This document shows, piece after piece, positions 25,419 through 31,739 of a stretch of 31,739 nucleotides of DNA (its first letter is position 1; each line of letters opens with the position of its first letter). The DNA is from JAGTVG01 sp964389805 (lineage in GTDB: Bacteria > Bacteroidota > Bacteroidia > Cytophagales > Cyclobacteriaceae): positions 1 to 31,739 of the forward strand of contig CAYMFU010000127.1 of NCBI GenBank assembly GCA_964389805.1, in the 5' to 3' direction. The position numbers were made by a program, and so were the translations under genes. Below the pieces are notes generated by a model, which was given only the letters and a program-made list of their open reading frames with translations, was not told the DNA's origin and searched no databases.

Positions 25419-27035
25419 TTAAATATCTTTAATCCACTCCTTGATTATTTTAACATCTGGAATTTCACCTTGCGATTTTAGTTTATATTCTGCTACAATA
25501 ATAGCAGGAGTATTAATAATGCCATATGACGCAAGAATCTTTTCATCAGTGCTGGTGGTAATATCAAGATCAACGCCTGTCTCATTGATCGCTGTCAATA
25601 CATTATTTTCTGCTTTTGCACATTCTTTTTTGGACTGACCCAGAATCATAATCTCGCCCTTTTTTGATTTTATTTTTAACTTTAATTTTTCATTAATTCG
25701 TTTTTGGATAGCAGCAATCAAATCATTTTTTGGAGGTATTTTGGAGACAAAGGAAATTTTTCCATCAATACATATTGTGGGTATGTTCTTGACCATTAAA
25801 GACGACATAAACGAGATACTTTCCATTTTCTTTATCGGATGTTCTCTCCATTCTACTATTCCTTCAAAGTGAGGGGCTATTTTCTTAACCGCTTCAACCA
25901 TATACTGGCAGGGAGCACAGGATTCTGAATCCAGGGTAATGATATCTACAATTACCTTATCGGTCTGCCCATAATCTTTCATGTTTAAAAGATCCAGACT
26001 TGTACCCTGAATATCCATAGTTCTCACAACATCTCTTGCATAATTGTCATACACCAATTCTACAATTGCTTCCAGATTTTCAGGTGGAGTGTCCATAGGC
26101 AGGTCACAACCTGGCGATAAAATAAAACCTTCTTTGCCTCCAATGTCAAGGCATTCTAAGGCTTCTTTTTGGGCATCCTCCTTTTTACCAAGAAGAAGTA
26201 CTAAGGTCAGTTTTAGATTTCCACCAAAACTTAAATTATACTTTAATGCCATTTCCTTTACATAATCCAGGGGTATATTTTCATCAATGGATATATTATC
26301 TGGTTTGCATTTACACATTTCCTCTATATTCTGCTGTGCATGTCCACAAACAAAAAATGAACTGTAAACACTTTTTGACCTTATATAATTGAAGGTTTCA
26401 CTGACATATGGAGTTACAAAAGTTTGAAAAGAAATAGGATCTATCTGGCTGGTCATTGGATCGACAACTGCAATTACATCACATCCAGCATCAATATAAT
26501 ACCCAGCCATGGTTTTACATACTTTGGCAGTAAATTGCATTAATTCATGGACCATGTCCGGATCTTCCATCATTCGTACAAAGATTTCAGTACCTAGAAG
26601 ATGAAGTCCAAGGGTAAAAGGACCTGTTATTAGGCCATACAAGGCAACATCAGGATGTTTTTCCTTTAAAACACGAGTTGTCCGGATAACTTCCTGAATC
26701 CTGCCTGTATTTTCTTTTGGAATAGACAATTGCTCAAGAGAAATACCATTCACCATAGGATGAGAAATGACCGCCGGGGGGGCGCTTTCGCTCCATTTCA
26801 ATTCACAACCCAGGGCTTCCGCTTCTATCTGAAGATCAAATATCACAGGAATGCCATCAGGTTTATACTTTTCAATGGCTGTGGTAAGACCATTGATCAT
26901 ATGAGTTGAAGATTTCAGGTAATTCTCAGCATGTATGTCAATTAATTTTCCTCCATGACACCCTACAAATGGTACCCAAGGCGTTCTATCTGTTGCTACC
27001 CTGTTAAATGCCTTAAATATATGTTCTTTACCCAT
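25419..27035 (-). CDS. URO-D methyltransferase fused to two thioredoxin-like domains
   Basis: A 538-residue fusion. Residues 1-340 form a URO-D superfamily barrel of the MtaA/CmuA kind, with V-C-G-H (Cys230, His232) and S-P-G-C-D-L (Cys310). The usual H-x-C is F-x-C here. Residues about 360-450 form a thioredoxin-like domain with a complete C373-A-P-C376 and a cis-Pro-like P419. Residues about 460-538 resemble a small Thioredoxin_3-like domain (N-T-P-A-I-I-V, P510) in which only C472 of the pair survives. URO-D paralogues average about 340 residues, so the tail is extra. It may keep the zinc-site cysteines reduced, or pass electrons to the corrinoid protein; both are inferred. It is followed without a gap by the homocysteine methyltransferase. 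The 88-bp gap before it is the longest inside the operon. Confidence 0.85.
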   Translation of the reverse strand: MGKEHIFKAFNRVATDRTPWVPFVGCHGGKLIDIHAENYLKSSTHMINGLTTAIEKYKPDGIPVIFDLQIEAEALGCELKWSESAPPAVISHPMVNGISLEQLSIPKENTGRIQEVIRTTRVLKEKHPDVALYGLITGPFTLGLHLLGTEIFVRMMEDPDMVHELMQFTAKVCKTMAGYYIDAGCDVIAVVDPMTSQIDPISFQTFVTPYVSETFNYIRSKSVYSSFFVCGHAQQNIEEMCKCKPDNISIDENIPLDYVKEMALKYNLSFGGNLKLTLVLLLGKKEDAQKEALECLDIGGKEGFILSPGCDLPMDTPPENLEAIVELVYDNYARDVVRTMDIQGTSLDLLNMKDYGQTDKVIVDIITLDSESCAPCQYMVEAVKKIAPHFEGIVEWREHPIKKMESISFMSSLMVKNIPTICIDGKISFVSKIPPKNDLIAAIQKRINEKLKLKIKSKKGEIMILGQSKKECAKAENNVLTAINETGVDLDITTSTDEKILASYGIINTPAIIVAEYKLKSQGEIPDVKIIKEWIKDI

Positions 27036-27123
27036 TTTCTCTTGTTTTTATGATAATTTAAATCCCTTATTTCCCTATAGAAAACTAAATAATCTATTAT
27101 AAATTCACATTATAGAGATCTTT

Positions 27124-28128
27124 TCATTGATTTTGAGCTATTTTAATCACTTCCCGGATATTCTCCGGAGGAATATCACTCGTTAAAGCATGGGATGGGG
27201 AGAAAATATAACCACCCTCTGAACCAAGCTCATCCAGCAATTTATAACTTGAGTCACTTACATCTTTGATTGTACCGTAGGGAAGTGTTTCTTGAATACT
27301 CAATCCACCTAGAAAAGAAATTTTTCCATAAAATCTCTTAAAAACTTCAAAAATATCCATCACCTCGGGTTGAAAAGGATCAAATACATTAATTCCCACA
27401 TCGATCATATCCGGAATCAATGATTCAATCTTGCCACAACAATGTTGCCCGATGTACAGGTTTTCCATTCGGGCTGCATCGCACATTTGCTTTAATCGAG
27501 GTTTAATAAATTCCCGCCAAAGATCTTCCCCTATTAACAATCCATTTTGCCCTGCCCAATCATCTCCAAATCTGACACCGTCAATTCCCCCGATTTTAGC
27601 TGATTCCTGAATAACTTTGATATTGTATTCAGTAATTTTATCTAATAGGTCATGGATAAAACCTGGTTCCAGTAACATCCATAGCATGAGGTTTTCCATG
27701 CCTACAATAGACCAGGCTCGTTCAAACAAGGTAAATCCTATAGATAAAAAATGAAAATGATCCGGGAAAATATGATTGTGATGTTCTATGTATTTAAATA
27801 CTGGCTGATCATCAACCAGAGGAAACTGAAATCCTTTCAGGCTGGGTTTATTTAAGGGGTAATCATCGACTATCCCGAGGGTTCTATCTTTTGTTTTATT
27901 CCAGACAATTCCAAAGTAATCTTTATAATATCCTGGCCGGACTTGCTCCCAACCGCTGTTGGTTTGTGAAAATACAGCATATGATCCAGTATCTAATATC
28001 TCGTCAAAAGATCCTCCCAGAAATTTACGGTATTGTTCTTCAGCCTCTACGGTAAAGCGAATAACATATGGAACCGGGAAAGATTTCTGGTAATTGATCG
28101 CCTTGATAAAAGACTCTTTTTTTGTCAT
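27124..28128 (-). CDS. URO-D family methyltransferase-like protein (H-x-C...H type)
   Basis: A 334-residue URO-D superfamily protein. Motifs include R-F-G-D-D-W-A-G-Q (186-194), G-Q-H-C-C-G (227-232) and S-P-S-H-A-L-T-S-D (310-318). His229, Cys231 and His313 replace the His, Cys, Cys zinc set of MtaA-type enzymes. It begins one base after the stop of the corrinoid protein gene, so the two are almost certainly co-translated and probably work together. It may be the methyltransferase that loads the corrinoid protein from an unidentified methylated substrate. It is not the haem-pathway HemE, given its context and motif. Confidence 0.82.
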   Translation of the reverse strand: MTKKESFIKAINYQKSFPVPYVIRFTVEAEEQYRKFLGGSFDEILDTGSYAVFSQTNSGWEQVRPGYYKDYFGIVWNKTKDRTLGIVDDYPLNKPSLKGFQFPLVDDQPVFKYIEHHNHIFPDHFHFLSIGFTLFERAWSIVGMENLMLWMLLEPGFIHDLLDKITEYNIKVIQESAKIGGIDGVRFGDDWAGQNGLLIGEDLWREFIKPRLKQMCDAARMENLYIGQHCCGKIESLIPDMIDVGINVFDPFQPEVMDIFEVFKRFYGKISFLGGLSIQETLPYGTIKDVSDSSYKLLDELGSEGGYIFSPSHALTSDIPPENIREVIKIAQNQ

Positions 28129-28129
28129 A

Positions 28130-28798
28130 TCATGCTACCAAAGAATTTAAGTATTCAACTGCGCCCTGGGGATCTGGTGAATAAAAGTCTGCTCCAATTT
28201 TGTTTTTAAAATCTTCACTAACGGGAGCACCGCCTATTAATACCCTGGTTTCCGGGGATACAGATTTAACCTCTTTCAGTATTTGTTCCATATTAACCAT
28301 TGTAGTGGTAAGTAAGGCAGATAAGCCAATATGGCCTCCTGGATTATTTTTAATCGCATCAACAAATTTTTCCGCACTCACATCGGTTCCGAGGTCTACG
28401 ACTTCCCAGCCATTTCCTTCAACCATCATAGATACCAGGTTCTTTCCAATATCATGTAGATCACCAGCAACCGTTCCAATAATAAAGATCCCACTTCGTT
28501 TAACATCACCTGATAGGAAAAATGGCTTCAAGTGCTCGATAGCAGTACTCATAGCCTTTGCCGACATCAATACCTGAGGGACAAATACCTTGTTTTCCCG
28601 GAATTTTATTCCAATACGTTCCATCCCAACAACCAGACCCTTTTTCAGAATGTCCTCAGCACCAATGCCGGCATCAAGTGCTTCTTTAGTAAGTTCATCT
28701 GCGCCTATTTGTCCTTTCATGTCAGGCGGGTAAGGGGACTGCTGGTTTATCTTTCCGAATTCCACACAGTAAGCGATTTTTTCTAAAAGTTCACTCAT
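28130..28798 (-). CDS. Corrinoid protein of a methyltransferase system
   Basis: A 222-residue two-domain protein like MtaC, MtbC and MttC. An N-terminal four-helix Met-synthase cap (about 1-90) precedes a Rossmann cobalamin domain. The lower-ligand motif D113-L-H115-D-I-G118 gives base-off/His-on binding with His115 as cobalt ligand; G-L-S-A-L-L-T-T-T (158-166) and I-G-G-A-P-V (188-193) complete the site. It carries the methyl group between the donor-side methyltransferase and the acceptor enzyme. The length is normal for the family. It is the only corrinoid carrier in the window and lies between two URO-D-like genes, so it is the hub of the pathway. Confidence 0.95.
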   Translation of the reverse strand: MSELLEKIAYCVEFGKINQQSPYPPDMKGQIGADELTKEALDAGIGAEDILKKGLVVGMERIGIKFRENKVFVPQVLMSAKAMSTAIEHLKPFFLSGDVKRSGIFIIGTVAGDLHDIGKNLVSMMVEGNGWEVVDLGTDVSAEKFVDAIKNNPGGHIGLSALLTTTMVNMEQILKEVKSVSPETRVLIGGAPVSEDFKNKIGADFYSPDPQGAVEYLNSLVA

Positions 28799-28808
28799 AA
28801 TATATAAA

Positions 28809-29819
28809 TTATAATTTAAGTTTATTTGATGATTTTCTAATAGCCATTAAGTTTTCTATTGGTGTATTTACCGTAATCTCACAACCTGCAGAAATAATGT
28901 GTTTCTTTCCTCTTTCTTTGTTCATAATTTCATCAGTCATCATTTCTACCTGGTCTGCTGAGTTGTTTTGAATCAATACAGGATCAATATTACCACATCT
29001 AATAACATCAGGACCCAGGATCTCATAGGCCTGGTCCATGTCTACCTGCCAGTCAAGATCTAAAATATCCATTCCAAGGTCTTTTAAAGAGGGGAGTAAA
29101 TGGGTAATATCCCCGCATATGTGCAATTTAACCTTTCCATTATTTTCATGAATAAAATTTATAATCTCTTGGTGTCGGAATTTCACAAAAGTATCATAAG
29201 TGACCAAGTCAATTTGTGAACATATCGCATCCCCCATACCGATGATCTCACAACCTTCCAGAATCTGCAAGCGCGCAAACTCCTTTGCTGTTACAACACA
29301 TTTATCCATTAGAATATTCGAGAAGTCCGGATCCATCATCATTAGCATTAACATTTCTCCCACACCTGCCAGGTCGCAGGCTTCGGCCAAAGGACCTTCA
29401 ATCCAACCAATTACTGGTACATTTCCTTTTAAGAGTTCTGTAAAATATCTTGCTCCTTCAATCCTGTCACGGGTTCTTTCAGCCCGATATAGATCAGGAT
29501 TTTTTAGACTTTTAACATCTTCAATATTCTTAACAATGATTTCTTCGCATTTTGGGACGGCTTCCTCCGGAAAAGATACTTTTGCGCCAAAGGCTGATGT
29601 TTCTCGATAGGGATCTGAAATAAGACCTACCAGATCCATATCGAAATACTCCATGGCTCTTATATTGCTTTCTACCAATACCCGATAGTCTGATGCAAAT
29701 TCACCATAGCTTTTCTGATTGAACCGTGCGGCAAAATGCATTAGTATTGGACGGAATAGTTTTTCTGTTGCTAATTCCTTACCATTGAGAAGCATGTCAA
29801 ACTTATCTTTCTTAGTCAT
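28809..29819 (-). CDS. MtaA-type URO-D methyltransferase (H-x-C...C type)
   Basis: A 336-residue URO-D superfamily protein with the complete zinc set of methylcobalamin:thiol methyltransferases: L-H-I-C-G (His233, Cys235) and S-A-G-C-E-I (Cys313). MtaA and MtbA use this set to activate a thiol, usually coenzyme M, and some O-demethylase or methyl-donor enzymes of anaerobes belong to the same superfamily. Coenzyme M is not expected in Bacteroidota, so the thiol or methyl substrate is unknown. The neighbouring corrinoid gene starts 10 bp downstream. It is the closest match in the operon to an authenticated methyltransferase fold and motif. Confidence 0.85.
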   Translation of the reverse strand: MTKKDKFDMLLNGKELATEKLFRPILMHFAARFNQKSYGEFASDYRVLVESNIRAMEYFDMDLVGLISDPYRETSAFGAKVSFPEEAVPKCEEIIVKNIEDVKSLKNPDLYRAERTRDRIEGARYFTELLKGNVPVIGWIEGPLAEACDLAGVGEMLMLMMMDPDFSNILMDKCVVTAKEFARLQILEGCEIIGMGDAICSQIDLVTYDTFVKFRHQEIINFIHENNGKVKLHICGDITHLLPSLKDLGMDILDLDWQVDMDQAYEILGPDVIRCGNIDPVLIQNNSADQVEMMTDEIMNKERGKKHIISAGCEITVNTPIENLMAIRKSSNKLKL

Positions 29820-29853
29820 GATCAGATATGCATTCCTCTAAAAAATGTAAATG

Positions 29854-31110
29854 CTAACCATTTACCTTTTTAATAGATTCAAGCATAGCAATAATGTTTT
29901 TTGGTGGTACGTTTGCCTGAATATTATGGACCGTATTAAAAACATATCCACCATTCTCTCCAAATATCCTTAAATTCTCTTCAACCTGATCTCTTACCTC
30001 CTTTTCTGTGCCAAAAGATAGTACCTTTTGCGTGTCAACTCCGCCACCCCAAAATGTGATCCTGTCCCCGTATGTATCCTTTAGATGGCGAGGGTCCATT
30101 CCTGTGGCATTAATTTGAACAGGATTTAATATATCAAATCCTGCTTTAATAAAACTCTCGATAAACGGCTCAACAGCTCCACAAGAATGTTTGAAAGTTT
30201 TCCAGTTCGTATTTTCATGTATCCAGCTATTGATCTTTTTATAATATGGGAGATACATTTCCTCAAGTGTATCTAATCCGCAGAATTGAGAGTCTTGGGT
30301 TCCAAAATCGGTTCCACATAAAAATGCGATATCAACTTTATTACCAACAACTTTATAGATTTTATCCAGGTTAGCCAATGCTATATCACTCTGCTTACTG
30401 AAGATCTCATGGATATAGTCTGGCCGCATGATTACGGACATATACCATTCTGCAATATCCCGGATACCTTTTGGCCTTTTGAGGTTCAATCCAGGGATCA
30501 GGGCAATATCACCAAAGGCAGTTCCACCGAAATTTGCGACAACAGCTTTTTCTGTGCCTTCAATCCTTTCAGTTTCTTTTCTCCAATAGTCCAGGTCTTC
30601 TTCCTCAATGGGTTTGAATTCCTCAAGATTATTTGCAGGATCTAATTTTAATTCATCAATTGGTTCCTGGCGAATTACTGCATCAAAAAAATAACTTGCT
30701 TTGGGCATCTTTCCGCTGGCAGGAACCTTAAGGTCACCTTCCGGGTGTATCAGCAGGTTCCCATTATCATCAAAGGTGGTATTAAAACCTATAGGTACAA
30801 GCACTGTCTGATTCCAGAATGTTTTAAATTCTTTTAGTTCGCCACTGTTACGAATTCCGAACATATTGTTTTTTGGATTTAACCCGATGATATCAATTTG
30901 AAGGGCATCCATTAAGTCGGGATCGATTTCGCCAAGCATCTGATAGGGTTCAATAACTCGTATCGGTCGTTTTTCAAAACCAAAGTATTCTCTTAATCTT
31001 TCTATAGCTAAAACATGAATACCCGTAACCGGAGTTGCCCCGAAATCTATTGGAGTTCTGTCAGGAGATTCATGCGCAAGTGCTTTACGGGTTCTTTCCT
31101 TTGAAGTCAT
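29854..31110 (-). CDS. URO-D family methyltransferase-like protein, long form (H-x-C...H type)
   Basis: The largest plain URO-D paralogue here, 418 residues. Motifs are F-L-C-G-T-D-F-G-T-Q (263-272), K-H-S-C-G (307-311) and N-T-V-H-N-I-Q-A-N (392-400); His308, Cys310 and His395 take the zinc-ligand positions. An insertion of about 60-80 residues relative to its shorter paralogues lies in the region 75-190, which may shape a different substrate pocket. It is the first gene of the operon, 34 bp ahead of the MtaA-type gene. It is likely a substrate-specific methyltransferase; the substrate is unknown. Confidence 0.82.
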   Translation of the reverse strand: MTSKERTRKALAHESPDRTPIDFGATPVTGIHVLAIERLREYFGFEKRPIRVIEPYQMLGEIDPDLMDALQIDIIGLNPKNNMFGIRNSGELKEFKTFWNQTVLVPIGFNTTFDDNGNLLIHPEGDLKVPASGKMPKASYFFDAVIRQEPIDELKLDPANNLEEFKPIEEEDLDYWRKETERIEGTEKAVVANFGGTAFGDIALIPGLNLKRPKGIRDIAEWYMSVIMRPDYIHEIFSKQSDIALANLDKIYKVVGNKVDIAFLCGTDFGTQDSQFCGLDTLEEMYLPYYKKINSWIHENTNWKTFKHSCGAVEPFIESFIKAGFDILNPVQINATGMDPRHLKDTYGDRITFWGGGVDTQKVLSFGTEKEVRDQVEENLRIFGENGGYVFNTVHNIQANVPPKNIIAMLESIKKVNG

Positions 31111-31146
31111 TCTGAAAAAAGTAAATATATTCTAAAAAATGTAGAT

Positions 31147-31154
31147 CAAATATA
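31147..31154 (-). promoter_or_regulatory. Candidate -7 box of the corrinoid operon
   Basis: On the minus strand this reads TATATTTG, an exact TAnnTTTG match, 36 bp before the ATG of the first operon gene. No clear -33 TTTG is found at the preferred spacing. The 73-bp gap is too short for a cobalamin riboswitch. Confidence 0.4.
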
Positions 31155-31183
31155 ACTAATTTTCTGCTATTAGATGAGGGGCT

Positions 31184-31739
31184 TTAATGATAATAATCAT
31201 CAATTATTTGCTGGATTTCCTGGTGAATTATAGGAGATGTTTCCGGGCCTAATGAATTGATTTCGCCGTAGGGAGCTTCTTTTTCATTATATGTGTATGG
31301 TGGATCCTCATCCCATTCACTTTTTGGGATGATGTATCCTAATTCATCATTACCAAGCCCGATTATAAACTTGTATTTGCCTTTCATAATATCCCTTGTG
31401 ACGGGGAGTTCAGCGGGACCAATTTTAAAATCCTGTCCATCCGGAGATTCAATACCACCATTTACAAGTTCTGGATATACTTCGCCAGGGTATGTCAGAA
31501 AACTTGCAGGGCCTATGGTAAGATACGCAATTTCTGTTCGCATATGATTCCATTCACTGTAACCCCTGTTTAGGATGCCCAATGATGCTCCCAGTTTAAA
31601 TAATGGATTCTGAAGAGGAAGATTGAAAGTTTTTGCAGCGAGTCCGATGCTCCCGGTGCTAACCGTATCGGATGACCTATTTAAAGCCATAAGGCTGTGA
31701 TAAGCGATTTGATTTCCCTGGGATTTTGCTTTATTAAAA
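31184..31739 (-). CDS. C-terminal part of a neutral ceramidase-like protein (partial)
   Basis: The reading frame stays open to the right edge of the window, so the visible 168-residue piece from the Met at 31690 is only the tail and the true start is outside. The segments Y-L-T-I-G-P-A-S-F-L-T-Y-P-G-E-V-Y-P and G-L-G-N-D-E-L-G-Y-I-I-P resemble the neutral/alkaline ceramidase family as found in Bacteroidota. Such enzymes hydrolyse N-acyl sphingoids, which fits a phylum that makes sphingolipids. The catalytic Ser and zinc sites lie in the missing N-terminal part and cannot be checked. It lies 73 bp upstream of the corrinoid operon on the same strand. Confidence 0.65.
   Translation of the reverse strand, partial: FNKAKSQGNQIAYHSLMALNRSSDTVSTGSIGLAAKTFNLPLQNPLFKLGASLGILNRGYSEWNHMRTEIAYLTIGPASFLTYPGEVYPELVNGGIESPDGQDFKIGPAELPVTRDIMKGKYKFIIGLGNDELGYIIPKSEWDEDPPYTYNEKEAPYGEINSLGPETSPIIHQEIQQIIDDYYH

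Noticed and set aside
22900..31110. Annotation of the URO-D genes as HemE (haem biosynthesis)
   Set aside because: Five divergent paralogues, the His-Cys-Cys or His-Cys-His sets, and the corrinoid and homocysteine methyltransferase neighbours point to methyl transfer. No other haem gene is present.
31111..31183. Cobalamin riboswitch ahead of the corrinoid operon
   Set aside because: The gap is only 73 bp and no B12-box-like GCCACTG or conserved core is seen in it.
1..31739. tRNA, rRNA, CRISPR array, insertion sequence or phage genes
   Set aside because: No cloverleaf-like sequence, regularly spaced repeats, transposase, integrase or terminal inverted repeats were seen on either strand.

Overview
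The window looks like chromosomal DNA from a member of the Bacteroidota, probably an anaerobic or facultatively anaerobic lineage. The support is AT-rich sequence, TAnnTTTG-type promoter boxes, a twin-arginine lipoprotein leader, a large AsmA-like protein, a DUF4493/lamin-tail lipoprotein, a GH97 glycosidase, an S1 sulfatase and the remains of a hybrid two-component sensor with an AraC-type tail. The lineage is inferred from gene families, not from a marker gene.

Left part (1-13130): the start of a Tat-exported protein, a 1136-residue AsmA-like envelope protein, a PLP-dependent cysteine-desulfurase-like enzyme, and a single-HKD phospholipase D-like protein. Then come a MacB/FtsX-type ABC permease broken by one frameshift, a B12-binding radical SAM enzyme, a decayed hybrid histidine kinase (two nonsense codons and an internal deletion), and a probable outer-membrane barrel.

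Middle part (13298-22764): GH97 glycosidase, a URO-D family methyltransferase-like protein, a small STAS-like protein, feoA-feoB for ferrous iron uptake, a sulfatase lipoprotein and a lamin-tail lipoprotein closed by a strong hairpin terminator.

Right part (22900-31110): eight minus-strand genes, mostly 1-35 bp apart, form a corrinoid-dependent methyl-transfer operon. In transcription order they are a URO-D-like protein (H-x-C...H type), a URO-D-like protein (H-x-C...C type, MtaA-like), a corrinoid-binding protein, another H-x-C...H URO-D-like protein, a URO-D protein fused to two thioredoxin-like domains, a homocysteine S-methyltransferase, a CobW/G3E GTPase and a MetH-reactivation-domain protein with a C-terminal cysteine cluster. 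Together they resemble a methionine synthase taken apart into separate proteins (homocysteine module, cobalamin module, reactivation module). The methyltetrahydrofolate module is absent and several URO-D-type methyltransferases are present instead. The likely job is to take methyl groups from unidentified methylated compounds and pass them through a corrinoid protein to homocysteine. This is the most interesting system in the window. A truncated ceramidase-like gene lies just upstream on the same strand and runs off the right edge.
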